Part shown: piece by piece, positions 7,370 to 15,900 of the stretch | How the letters are laid out: each line of letters opens with the position of its first letter | Numbering within the stretch: the stretch's first letter is position 1 | Assembly: GCA_947647505.1 (NCBI GenBank) | Contig: CANSKO010000010.1 | Coordinates: 1-64,000, forward strand | Direction of reading: 5' to 3' | From: an uncultured Roseburia sp. | Lineage (GTDB): Bacteria; Bacillota; Clostridia; Lachnospirales; Lachnospiraceae | Length of the DNA stretch: 64,000 nt | The notes under the pieces: generated by a model | Database searches by the model: none | What the model saw: the letters and a program-made list of their open reading frames with translations, nothing else | What the model was told of the DNA's origin: nothing | Translations under genes and position numbers: made by a program

Positions 7370-9061
7370 TTATTTCCGATACCGGTTCAGACAGGCAAAA
7401 ATTTCCTGTCGTCTGGGCAGCGCAAGGCCTGTCGGCAGATAACTGCCGCCGTATATGCCCTCCATCCCCTTTTTCTTCACGCAGTCTGTAAGGACGTCCA
7501 CAATTTCCGTCAGCGTCCGGCCTCCTCCTGAAACATTTTGCAGCACGTATTTTAACATATATCCAAGCATTACCGTCTGCTCCGAATCTGCAAGCTGCTC
7601 CACATAACGCAGATCGACCGTTTCACGATCCACCGAAACGGCGTCCCTTCCCATTGCCTTTACCTTCATCCTGTCTCTGCCGCCCGCCTTCGTCTGAAAC
7701 AGCTTCCGGCAAAATCCCGGCGCAGCCGCTTCCTTTAACTGCCCCGGCGCAAGCGGCACAAGCGCCGCTTCCTTTCTGGCCGTCTCCGTCACATCATACG
7801 GCACATACTGATTCATCTGAATCACAGCGTCCGCCTTATGAAAATATGAACCGCAGCTTCCGGCAACCAGAATCGTTGAAATGCCAAATCGCGCGTACAA
7901 TTCCTCCACGCGGTCAATAAACGGCGTAATCGGCTCGGAATCCCTGTGCACGACGCGCTGCATCAGCGCATCCCGAATCATAAAATTCGTTGCAGACGTA
8001 TCTTCATCAATCAGAAACAAAGACGTGCCCGCTTCCATCGCTTCCACCATATTGGCCGCCTGAGACGTGCTGCCGCTGGCGTCCTCCGTGGAAAACGCTT
8101 TTGTGTCCTTTCCGTTTGGCAACGTCCCGATAAACATGGAAATATCCGTCTTTTTTACGCTTCTGCCATCTTCCGCACGAATTTTTACCGCCGTATCATC
8201 CGTAATGACGTATTCCCTTCCATCGCCGGCAATGTGATTGTAAACGCCGGCTTCCAACGCTTTTAACAGCGTCGATTTGCCATGATAGCCGCCTCCCACA
8301 ATCAGCGTAATTCCCTGCTTTATGCCCATTCCGCTGATCCTTCCAGCATGCGGCAGCTCAAACGACGTCTGCATGGACGCCGGAGACTGGAACGGGATGG
8401 CTCCCTTCATCGGACGGTCCGAAACGCCGCTCGCCCGCGGCAGCACGGCGCCGTCCGCCACAAATGCCGCAAGCTTTTGCTTTTTCAGCGCTTCGCGGAT
8501 ATACTGCTGGTCGTCCGAAAGCGCAATCACGCTATCCACCTGCTTTTTCGGGTAAGCCTTATAATACAAAGACGCTTCGATGCATTCCGGCAGAAAGGAA
8601 AACAAAATTTTCGCAAGCTCTCCCGCATTGACCGTCCGCCCGTTTGCCGGAAAGCCGATTTCCAGCCGAAATACAACGTCGCCGCTCTTTTCCCGAATCG
8701 TGCAGGCGCTGCGTTCCAGAACTTTCTGTCCCGGACGGCTGACCGCAATCATGCCGCTTTTGCCGGAGCCTTTTGCGCGAAACGAAAACGCTTCCGCCTT
8801 CTCATAAAACCGCCGGAGCAAAAGATCCTGCAACGCCGCCCTGCGCCAGCTGCTGCCATAATGATCCGCCGGAAATCCCGCCTGATCCGCCTTTACGATC
8901 ACGCTCACTTTGGAAGGAGCCGCAAACGGATCTCCCTGTACATGATCGATCGACAGCACATAATGCGGAAACTGATACTGTCCCGCCGTATCTTTGTATG
9001 CCGGATAGCCCCTGCGGTCAATCCGGTCTAATGTTGCTCTTAAATCCTGTGCACGCTTCAT
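7370..9061 (-). CDS. predicted ABC-class ATPase (COG3044/DUF2791-type)
   Basis: This 563-residue protein is a single P-loop NTPase with ABC-like features but no transporter partner. Walker A is GGGYHGKST at about residues 256-264 and Walker B is SLFLIDEDTSATNF at about 346-359. The N-terminal 250 residues and the C-terminal 100 match the layout of the predicted ABC-class ATPase family, whose biochemical role is unknown to me. It is the last gene of a four-gene minus-strand operon, 20 bases after the MoxR-type ATPase gene, and ends at the shared terminator. A purine-rich GGAAGAAGAG precedes the ATG. Family membership is well supported; function is not. A role in handling nucleic acid or remodelling a complex with the upstream MoxR-VWA pair would be inference. 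Confidence 0.85.
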   Translation of the reverse strand: MKRAQDLRATLDRIDRRGYPAYKDTAGQYQFPHYVLSIDHVQGDPFAAPSKVSVIVKADQAGFPADHYGSSWRRAALQDLLLRRFYEKAEAFSFRAKGSGKSGMIAVSRPGQKVLERSACTIREKSGDVVFRLEIGFPANGRTVNAGELAKILFSFLPECIEASLYYKAYPKKQVDSVIALSDDQQYIREALKKQKLAAFVADGAVLPRASGVSDRPMKGAIPFQSPASMQTSFELPHAGRISGMGIKQGITLIVGGGYHGKSTLLKALEAGVYNHIAGDGREYVITDDTAVKIRAEDGRSVKKTDISMFIGTLPNGKDTKAFSTEDASGSTSQAANMVEAMEAGTSLFLIDEDTSATNFMIRDALMQRVVHRDSEPITPFIDRVEELYARFGISTILVAGSCGSYFHKADAVIQMNQYVPYDVTETARKEAALVPLAPGQLKEAAAPGFCRKLFQTKAGGRDRMKVKAMGRDAVSVDRETVDLRYVEQLADSEQTVMLGYMLKYVLQNVSGGGRTLTEIVDVLTDCVKKKGMEGIYGGSYLPTGLALPRRQEIFACLNRYRK

Positions 9062-9081
9062 TTTTCTCTTCTTCCTTTCCC

Positions 9082-10581
9082 TTATTGCTCTGCCCTGCGA
9101 ATCTTAGACAAAAGCTCTCCTTTTCTGCTTCCAATCAGAAGCTGTCCGTTATACCGCAGATACCGCTCGCAGCGATTCTCCGCCAGAAACGCCGCCGCTT
9201 CTTTGCTGACGGTAAGCTCGGTAACAAAAACGACCATTTCTTCTCCCTGTCCAAACGCTTCCTCCATAAAATCAAACGCGCATTCCAAAGAGGCGGCCGC
9301 CGCCGCTTCCGCTTCCAGAAGCTTCCTGCGCTGCGTTTCAAAAAATGCCGCGGCATACGCAAACGCATCGCCGCCCTCTGCCGCAGGCGCCGTCGGTCTG
9401 CCCTCTTTTAACAGCGTAAGCAGCCGGTTCGCCCGTTCCCTTTCTTCCCGGCTCAAAAAGCCTTTTTTCTCTTTTTCCAGAACAGAAGCCTCCTGCTCCA
9501 AAAGCCTTCTTTCATATTCTGCAAGCGCGTCTTCTCCCCGTTCCAAAGCGGCGCGCCATCCTTTCAAAAATGCAAAATACAGATCGGTCTGCTCCTTTTC
9601 AGACGCAACCGTCCAAAAGCTGCCCATCAGCCCGTCGCACAGCAGATAGACGACGCTGATACGCTCGTCAAACCCGGCGGCGGAAATCCTCGCAAATACA
9701 GCGGGCTTCACTCTGCCGGCGAGTATCTCATAAATCCCGTAATCATCCTGATATTTTCGATACAGGTCAATATAAGCGGCCACATCCTCTGCAATTTCCC
9801 TGTGATGGAGGTACTCGTATGCAATTTCCTCTGAAACAGGCAGACCTTCTTCTTCGTAACGCTGCAAAAGACAGCTGAAATCCTCCCAGCCCCGCGCCGT
9901 CACATACTGCATGCCGTCCACATCCGCCTCCACCCGGTAAAAATTCTTCTGACGCAGCTCCAGATAGCCAAGCAGCGCGGGATGCAGCTTCTGCTCTCTG
10001 GCATATGCCTTCCATACCCCGTAATCAGCCTCAACGGAAAGGTAGCGCACCCGGTCCAGCGTTACCATATCAAATTCGCGAACGGATTTGTTGTATTCGG
10101 GCGGATTTCCGGCCGCCACAATCAGCCAGCCCTGCGGCACGGCCTGATTGCCAAACGTCTTGCACTGCAAAAACTGCAACATCGTAGGCGCAAGCGTTTC
10201 AGATACGCAGTTGATTTCATCAATAAATAAAATCCCTTCCAGAACACCCGTTCGCTCCATCGTTTCATAGACGCTTGCAATGATTTCACTCATCGTATAT
10301 TCCGTCACCGAATACGTTTTGCCCTGAAATGTGCGCTCACGGATAAACGGAAGCCCAACCGCGCTCTGTCTGGTATGATGGGTAATCGTATAGGAAACCA
10401 GCCCGATCTGGCATTCCCTCGCAATCTGCTCCATAATCTGCGTTTTGCCAATGCCCGGCGGCCCGATCAAAAGCGCCGGCCGCTGTCTGATACGCGGGAT
10501 TTTATACTCCCCCAACGCATCCTTCGCCAGATACGCGCGTATCGTATGTTTCAGTTCTTCTTTTGCCTGTTTGATATTCAT
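9082..10581 (-). CDS. MoxR-type AAA+ ATPase
   Basis: The 499-residue protein has an N-terminal AAA+ module: Walker A LLIGPPGIGKT at about residues 33-43, Walker B GILFIDEIN near 113-121, and sensor-1 WLIVAAGNPPEYN. MoxR ATPases remodel or load metal and cofactors onto partner proteins, usually together with a VWA-domain protein, and the gene upstream encodes exactly such a partner. The C-terminal half is helical and charged, with no domain I recognise. I start it at 10581: GGAGG lies 9 bases upstream, and the longer frame upstream reads as the antiparallel-looking Trp/Arg-rich product of another frame. The start lies 80 bases inside the end of the VWA gene, so the two are probably translationally coupled. 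Confidence 0.85.
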   Translation of the reverse strand: MNIKQAKEELKHTIRAYLAKDALGEYKIPRIRQRPALLIGPPGIGKTQIMEQIARECQIGLVSYTITHHTRQSAVGLPFIRERTFQGKTYSVTEYTMSEIIASVYETMERTGVLEGILFIDEINCVSETLAPTMLQFLQCKTFGNQAVPQGWLIVAAGNPPEYNKSVREFDMVTLDRVRYLSVEADYGVWKAYAREQKLHPALLGYLELRQKNFYRVEADVDGMQYVTARGWEDFSCLLQRYEEEGLPVSEEIAYEYLHHREIAEDVAAYIDLYRKYQDDYGIYEILAGRVKPAVFARISAAGFDERISVVYLLCDGLMGSFWTVASEKEQTDLYFAFLKGWRAALERGEDALAEYERRLLEQEASVLEKEKKGFLSREERERANRLLTLLKEGRPTAPAAEGGDAFAYAAAFFETQRRKLLEAEAAAAASLECAFDFMEEAFGQGEEMVVFVTELTVSKEAAAFLAENRCERYLRYNGQLLIGSRKGELLSKIRRAEQ

Positions 10582-11875
10582 ACAGCATGTCCTCCGATTC
10601 CAGCCTGTGGCGCATCGCCCATGATGGCACAGCCATATCTTCATATGCATCCAAAAACAGAAACGCCACCGGATACGCCGGCTTTTTCTGCGGATATATC
10701 CCACGGCCATCCGTAAAATACAACAGTCCGTCCGGCTGTCTGCATTTCCCCTGCGCCATCCTCTCTTCCACATAGGAAAACGCCGGCCGAAAATCCGTTC
10801 CTCCTCCGCCCACAAGTTCAAACTCCGAAAGCAGGCGCAAAAACGCATCCTCCCCTTTGACCAGCGTTTCCTTCCGCACCTTTTCGTCACATTGCAGAAT
10901 GCGGATCTGGCTTTGGGCGGCAAAGCTGTTTTTCTGCGTCAGTATGGCGTACGTTTCTTTTAAAAAGCCCGCAATCAGCGCGCCGCTTGTCGAGTCACTC
11001 GTATCAAGGACAATGACAAACTCGCGAATTTTATGCGTTTCCCTCGTCTCCAGCGGTTCAATGAGCGGCAGATTCCGATACAGCCTGAGTCCGTATGCAT
11101 AATACCCCAGATCAAATTCGTCCGGATTCAGCCGCGGCTCTTCCACCGGCATGGCAAACTTCTTAAGGAACGCCTGATAGCTTCTCCTGCTCTCCCCCGC
11201 TTTTATCTGCGCGGCAAAATTGGCTGCGCCCTCGCCCGCATCCATTTTCTTCCGATCCTGCAAAAGCGAGATCTGACGGGCCGCCTTCTGCCAGTTCTGC
11301 CCGGCCATTTTAACGGATGGCCGCTCCATGTCCGCTTCCTTTGGCCAAAACCTGTGATCGTCGGTAAAAAACTCCCGCTCCAGCTCCGCCAGCGTGTTAT
11401 CGCCGCATTCCATTAACAGACGATAAATCACGGCGGCCGACCTGCCCTGCGCCGTTTCATCGAGCATGGCATAATATTCCTTTCTCACAAAGCCAATCGC
11501 CCGCCGGGTGCAGTCCGCATCCAGCGCGTCTATCGTATATTCCACCGCAATGTCACACGCCAGATTCCAAATCCGCTCCTTTCTGCCGCCCCTCAACCAG
11601 AGATGGCGAAACAGGCAGTGGCACACGGTATGCAGATAGACCCGGTCCAAAAAAGCGGAATTTTTCTGAAAAATGCGAAGCGTCGCCTCCGCCGAAAAAA
11701 GCAGATCGGTTCCATCCGTTGCAAACGTAAGCAGGCCGCCATACCTGCGATACGAAAGCGCAAAGAGCGCCGGCTCCAGATAACGCAGCGATACAAACAG
11801 CTCCTGCCGGACAAAGCGCAGGACTTCCTCTGCCATTTCCTGTTCCCATTCCGTCTGCGTCTGCACATGCGCCAT
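10502..11875 (-). CDS. DUF2201-type metallopeptidase-like protein with C-terminal VWA domain
   Basis: The 457-residue protein has an N-terminal putative metallopeptidase-like domain and a C-terminal von Willebrand A domain. The MIDAS motif is DTSDS at residues 291-295, preceded by FVIVL, so metal-dependent partner binding is likely. In the N-terminal domain the expected HExxH is replaced by HTVCH (residues 82-86), with a further His at 91, so the general-base Glu is absent; NLACDIAVEY follows, as in the family. It is probably the adaptor or substrate for the MoxR ATPase encoded just downstream. GGGAGGAG sits 5 bases before the ATG. The operon order LRR, VWA, MoxR, ABC-class ATPase suggests one complex. 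Confidence 0.85.
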   Translation of the reverse strand: MAHVQTQTEWEQEMAEEVLRFVRQELFVSLRYLEPALFALSYRRYGGLLTFATDGTDLLFSAEATLRIFQKNSAFLDRVYLHTVCHCLFRHLWLRGGRKERIWNLACDIAVEYTIDALDADCTRRAIGFVRKEYYAMLDETAQGRSAAVIYRLLMECGDNTLAELEREFFTDDHRFWPKEADMERPSVKMAGQNWQKAARQISLLQDRKKMDAGEGAANFAAQIKAGESRRSYQAFLKKFAMPVEEPRLNPDEFDLGYYAYGLRLYRNLPLIEPLETRETHKIREFVIVLDTSDSTSGALIAGFLKETYAILTQKNSFAAQSQIRILQCDEKVRKETLVKGEDAFLRLLSEFELVGGGGTDFRPAFSYVEERMAQGKCRQPDGLLYFTDGRGIYPQKKPAYPVAFLFLDAYEDMAVPSWAMRHRLESEDMLYEYQTGKRRTETYDTRVSGEGCVGGV

Positions 11876-11910
11876 TGCATCTCCTCCCGCCTTTCTCTTC
11901 TTTCTTTGCC

Positions 11911-12879
11911 CTACATGTCAAAATCATACCGCTTCTTTTTTGCCGTTTCGCCCTCTGCCGACCGCCGGAGCAAAAAAGCCGCGCCCTCTATCCAGTCAAG
12001 TTCCCCCGCCGCCTGTATGCAGGAAAACAGCTCTGCGCCGCCAAGCAGTCCGGCGCTGCACAAAAATTCCAGCGCAGCCAGATCTTTCTTTTGCGTCAGC
12101 TTAAGGCCCACGCCGATCGCATGCGCCCGTATATAGTCCCGGTACTGCTCCTTTGCGCTGTTTGAAAGCGCATACGGATGCCTGAGGCGGGAAAGCGCCA
12201 TATGAAAAAGCGTCTCTTCCGACTCTGTTTTGCATGCCTGTGCAAATACAGCGTCATACGACGCAAAATCCACCCGTCCCTCCCGCACGCACTGCCTTGC
12301 GCGAAATCCCTCTCCCTGAATGCTTCTTCCAAACAGATGCGCCGGCGCGATCTCGTCATACGCCTCATCATACTCCGGGTAAAACAGTTCGGCGCATATT
12401 CTCTCCTCTGTGCCAAACGAGACCTTTAAATCGGAAGAAACCTGACTTAACGCCTGCCGGATCCCGCTCTGCTCCTTTGGCTCGCACCGTATTATCAGAT
12501 GCCGGAACGAAAGCGCATTCATAAACGCATCGCTGCCAATACCGCGCAGCGACGCGCCAATCGAAAGCGCTTTTAAGGCTTTGCAGTTATAAAACGCATA
12601 GCGGCCAATTTCCTCCACAGCGTCCGAAAGCACGACCTCTTCTACCGCCGCGCCGGACAGCTCCCGCAGAAAGGCCGCGTCTTCCGTTATCGTTTCAAGA
12701 AACGGTCCCTCTATATGCGTCTCTCTGGCAAAACAGTACGGAGCGATTTCTGTCAGCGGATGTCCCGCAATCTGCGACGGCAGACAGATGCGCGGCGACC
12801 GTCCGTACAGACGCACCAGCCTTGCCCCGCCATCCGGCCGCCTCTGCCACAGCATGCGATACCCGTTCTTTTGATCCAT
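11911..12879 (-). CDS. BspA-like leucine-rich-repeat protein, first gene of the MoxR-VWA operon
   Basis: The protein has 322 residues. The middle contains LRR_5-type repeats (IGRYAFYNCKALKALSIG, GIGSDAFMNALSFRHLII), the fold used by BspA-family proteins for protein binding. There is no signal peptide or membrane segment, so unlike most BspA proteins it should be cytoplasmic. The C-terminal third is helical and unrecognised. Start: ATG at 12879 has GGGGAG 6 bases upstream; the ATG at 12885 abuts the ribosome site and is unlikely. It leads the four-gene operon, 35 bases before the VWA gene, and could give target specificity to the ATPase complex (inference). Confidence 0.75.
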   Translation of the reverse strand: MDQKNGYRMLWQRRPDGGARLVRLYGRSPRICLPSQIAGHPLTEIAPYCFARETHIEGPFLETITEDAAFLRELSGAAVEEVVLSDAVEEIGRYAFYNCKALKALSIGASLRGIGSDAFMNALSFRHLIIRCEPKEQSGIRQALSQVSSDLKVSFGTEERICAELFYPEYDEAYDEIAPAHLFGRSIQGEGFRARQCVREGRVDFASYDAVFAQACKTESEETLFHMALSRLRHPYALSNSAKEQYRDYIRAHAIGVGLKLTQKKDLAALEFLCSAGLLGGAELFSCIQAAGELDWIEGAAFLLRRSAEGETAKKKRYDFDM

Positions 12880-12984
12880 GCGCATCTCCCCATCACGATT
12901 CCATCGCTCTTTCTATACAGATAAACGTATTATACTTCCCATCTTTCCGATTGGCAAGGATAAGATGAGAGCGCACAGCAAAAC

Positions 12985-13011
12985 GCCTCCTCTGTCCGCG
13001 GACAGAAGAGG
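12985..13011 (-). promoter_or_regulatory. leader hairpin of the MoxR-VWA operon
   Basis: The palindrome CTGTCCGCGGACAG lies in a GCCTCC...GAGGC frame, giving a strong GC stem about 15-35 bases after the predicted transcription start and well before the first gene. On the minus strand it is followed by GTTTTGC. It may be an attenuator, an early terminator or an operator. Confidence 0.5.
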
Positions 13012-13028
13012 CGCCTCTGTTTGTATTG

Positions 13029-13057
13029 ATTATACCACAAAACAGCCTCAATCTCAA
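13029..13057 (-). promoter_or_regulatory. sigma-A promoter of the LRR-VWA-MoxR-ABC operon
   Basis: TTGAGA (13057-13052), a 17-base spacer and a perfect TATAAT (13034-13029) on the minus strand. The start near 13022 leaves a leader of about 140 bases containing the hairpin at 12985-13011. The 250-base gap 12886-13138 also must carry the divergent promoter; an extended -10 TGCTATAGT at 13081-13089 is the best plus-strand candidate. Confidence 0.75.
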
Positions 13058-13138
13058 GACTGGCATCTTCGTTTTTCCCATGCTATAGTATAGCTCTGCT
13101 ACCACTTCAATCTCATTCCAAAACAGGGAGGCATGCGC

Positions 13139-13669
13139 ATGGACAAAAACTGGATTGCCTTACTACAGCAAAACCAGCTGGAACACATCACAAAACTGAA
13201 TGCGCAGACGGCGTCATACGGACTGACGCTTTCTGCGGAAGATGCGGCTTTGATTCTGGAAGAAAAAAACAACGCCCTGCGGGAGCAAAGGCGCGTAGAA
13301 TTCGGCGCAGGCATCACGCCGGACATTATTCGCACATTCTGCGATTCATCTTTTATCGACCAGAACAACTATGTCGAAACGATCCTTCGTTTACAGGAAA
13401 TCTTCTATCTTTACAAAAATGAAATGATGGACGAAATCACAGACGCAGAGCTTCTGCACTTTATGAAGGAGCAGTTTGAAACGGTATGCTTTGGCGATCC
13501 GGATTATCTGGAGGGAACGTGTCTGCAAATCTTCTCTCAGGCCATCCGCGCCGGCTACCGCGGCTATCAGGCAACGGAAGGATACGGCGAATACGCTGCA
13601 TTTGACGAAGTGCAGCGATGGGATTACACGCTTTATCTGACGGCTCTCAACGATCTTTTCAGGAGGTAA
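13139..13669 (+). CDS. uncharacterised protein, probably DUF6323 family
   Basis: A 176-residue soluble, acidic, mostly helical protein without signal peptide or membrane segment. I recall this type (opening MDKNWIALLQQNQ) as DUF6323, found in Clostridia next to a DUF6179 protein, as here; the family name is from memory and should be checked. Start: ATG at 13139 has GGGAGG 7 bases upstream, while the ATG at 13133 is too close to it. The stop is followed 6 bases later by the next gene, whose AGGAGG ribosome site overlaps the end of this one, so the pair is co-translated. No catalytic motif is evident. Confidence 0.65.
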   Translation: MDKNWIALLQQNQLEHITKLNAQTASYGLTLSAEDAALILEEKNNALREQRRVEFGAGITPDIIRTFCDSSFIDQNNYVETILRLQEIFYLYKNEMMDEITDAELLHFMKEQFETVCFGDPDYLEGTCLQIFSQAIRAGYRGYQATEGYGEYAAFDEVQRWDYTLYLTALNDLFRR

Positions 13670-13675
13670 TCGCAT

Positions 13676-14488
13676 ATGCGCTATGAATTGGAAGAACTGC
13701 TCCCCCTTGTACAAAAGCTTTTGGAACGCTATACGTCCTTTGACAGCTCTTCCGTCACATACGAAAAGGCAAACGAGCTTATGGGCGCCGTGCTCTACTG
13801 CATCCAGGAAGCGTTTCAGCCAGACCGGCCCTTTGCTATCGCCACAGAACGGACGTCGGCAAAAGAAGCCTATGACGCGGGCTTTGCCCTTGTCACGAAA
13901 AAAGTCGAAGACGCGCTGTCTCTGTATAACCGGCTGCTGCCGGAATTTAACGCCTTTCAAAATAAATGCCTGCACCATACGTTTGTAAAGGAACTGCCGG
14001 AATTTTTTCGCCGGTATGACGCCCGGTTTGCGCCACAGGATACGATTCTTACGCTGGATTACCCGGTTTTATGCGATCTTTCCGGCTTGGAAGGCATTGA
14101 CCGCATTTACCGTTTTCTTACGTGTATCCGTCTGGAACAGCTCTTTTTGCGCAGGCTTCCGGACGATTACGTCATTGCCGCATTATCCGCCTGTGATACG
14201 CACTACAAAGATGCTTCGGACAATCTCTGCGCCATCGTTTTTTCTTCGCTTCTTTGTCATGCCCTGCTGCAAAAGCCGCTGTCAGACCCGGCTTATACAA
14301 GGGAGGACGCCCTGCGCCTCAGAACGCTTTTATGCAGCTTCCGTCAGGAGGAGCAGATGCAAATGCTTAGAACGGAAGCCAGATTGCTGCTGCGGCATTA
14401 CGGCAGTCAGCAGGAGGCGCTGTTTTGCTACCTGCAAGACACGATTCAAAAAATTCCTTCTTTTCGAATGCCGGAAAACGTGGTATGA
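13676..14488 (+). CDS. uncharacterised protein, probably DUF6179 family
   Basis: A 270-residue soluble helical protein, partner of the upstream gene. It opens with a helix rich in Glu and Leu and carries several Cys (residues 43, 103, 123, 187, 197, 205 region) but no clear metal motif. It appears to be part of a conserved two-gene unit, so the two products probably act together; function unknown. AGGAGG overlaps the end of the upstream gene, 7-8 bases before this ATG. It is followed 31 bases later by the MATE exporter on the same strand, possibly co-transcribed. Confidence 0.6.
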   Translation: MRYELEELLPLVQKLLERYTSFDSSSVTYEKANELMGAVLYCIQEAFQPDRPFAIATERTSAKEAYDAGFALVTKKVEDALSLYNRLLPEFNAFQNKCLHHTFVKELPEFFRRYDARFAPQDTILTLDYPVLCDLSGLEGIDRIYRFLTCIRLEQLFLRRLPDDYVIAALSACDTHYKDASDNLCAIVFSSLLCHALLQKPLSDPAYTREDALRLRTLLCSFRQEEQMQMLRTEARLLLRHYGSQQEALFCYLQDTIQKIPSFRMPENVV

Positions 14489-14519
14489 TAACCTCTATCT
14501 ACTTTGAGAGGTGTTTGTA

Positions 14520-15887
14520 ATGGAAAATGAACGAAATGTAACCCTGTTTGAACAGGCCCCTGTGCCAAAGGCCGTCGCGCAGCTTGCGATTCCTACGATC
14601 TTAAGCTCTCTGGTCATGGTGCTTTACAATATTGCGGACACGTATTTTGTCGGCATACTGAACAATCCGACGGAAAATGCCGCCGTTACTCTGGCGGCTC
14701 CCGTCCTTTTGGCGTTTAACGCCGTAAATAACCTGTTCGGCGTCGGAAGCTCCAGCATGATGAGCCGCGCGCTGGGCAGAAAAGACTATGAAACGGTGCG
14801 CCGCAGCTCTTCCGTCGGCATTTACGCCGCGCTGCTGTCCGGCCTTTTGTTTTCGCTGCTGTGCACCGTTTTCAGGCATCCGCTTTTAACCCTGCTTGGC
14901 GCGGACGACGTTACGGCGGCCGCCACGCTGTCCTATCTGAAATGGACGGTGAGCTTTGGCGCGGCTCCCGCCATTTTAAACGTCGTCCTGGCCTATCTCG
15001 TGCGGGCGGAGGGCGCGTCTTTGCACGCCAGCATCGGAACAATGAGCGGATGCTTTTTAAACATTCTGCTGGACCCGATTTTTATTCTTCCGCAGGGATG
15101 CAATCTTGGCGCGGCCGGCGCGGGACTGGCTACGTTCCTCTCCAACTGCGCCGCCTGCCTGTACTTTTTCCTGCTTTTGTACGCAAAAAGAAAAAGCTCC
15201 TGCATCTGCATCCATCCGCGCAAATGCCTGATGGGAAAAACGGTTCTGCCGGGCATATGCGCCGTCGGCATACCGGCGTCCATCCAGAACCTCTTAAACG
15301 TCACCGGCATGACGCTTTTGAACAATTTCACCTCCGGGTATGGAGAGCATGCAGTAGCCGCTATGGGAATTTCGCAGAAAATCAATATGATTCCGCTGCA
15401 AATCGCGCTTGGCTTTGCGCAGGGCATTATGCCGCTCGTCAGCTACAGCTATGCCAGCGGAAACCGCAAACGAATGAAGGATTCCATTCTGTTTGCAATG
15501 AAGGCAATGCTTCTTTTTATTACGGCCATCTCCGTCGTCTACTTTTTCGGTTCCGCAGCGCTGACCGAAGCCTTTATGAAAAATGAAGCCATTGTATCGT
15601 ATGGCTCCGCCTTTTTGCGCGGATTTTGCCTAAGTCTGCCGTTTCTGTGCATCGACTTTCTTGCCGTCAGCGTCTTTCAGGCGATCGGCAAAGGGAAATC
15701 TGCACTGCTGTTTGCCATCCTGCGCAAAATCATTCTGGAGATTCCGGCTCTCATCCTTTTGAACCGGCTCTTCCCGTTATACGGTCTTGCCTATGCGCAG
15801 TTTACGGCCGAGGTCGCGCTCTCTGCCGCCGCCGTCTGGTCGCTCTGGCGCATTTTTAAGCAAAAGAATGCGCCACGCTCTTCGTGA
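14520..15887 (+). CDS. MATE family multidrug/cation antiporter
   Basis: A 455-residue integral membrane protein with twelve likely transmembrane helices. It starts with a short cytoplasmic arm and the family-typical PIPTILSSLVMVLYNIADTYFVG and later NNLFGVGSSSMMSRALG, the MATE signatures. Such exporters use Na+ or H+ gradients to expel cationic drugs or metabolites. I chose ATG at 14520, with GAGAGG 8 bases upstream, over a GTG at 14511 that overlaps the ribosome site. It follows the DUF6323/DUF6179 pair and converges on the TVP38 gene. Substrate cannot be told from sequence. Confidence 0.92.
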   Translation: MENERNVTLFEQAPVPKAVAQLAIPTILSSLVMVLYNIADTYFVGILNNPTENAAVTLAAPVLLAFNAVNNLFGVGSSSMMSRALGRKDYETVRRSSSVGIYAALLSGLLFSLLCTVFRHPLLTLLGADDVTAAATLSYLKWTVSFGAAPAILNVVLAYLVRAEGASLHASIGTMSGCFLNILLDPIFILPQGCNLGAAGAGLATFLSNCAACLYFFLLLYAKRKSSCICIHPRKCLMGKTVLPGICAVGIPASIQNLLNVTGMTLLNNFTSGYGEHAVAAMGISQKINMIPLQIALGFAQGIMPLVSYSYASGNRKRMKDSILFAMKAMLLFITAISVVYFFGSAALTEAFMKNEAIVSYGSAFLRGFCLSLPFLCIDFLAVSVFQAIGKGKSALLFAILRKIILEIPALILLNRLFPLYGLAYAQFTAEVALSAAAVWSLWRIFKQKNAPRSS

Positions 15888-15900
15888 CGCCTGTTCTATC

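Noticed and set aside
10582-10923. N-terminal extension of the MoxR ATPase
   Set aside because: The extra 114 residues are Trp/Arg/Cys-rich, overlap the VWA gene in another frame and lie upstream of a clear GGAGG ribosome site.
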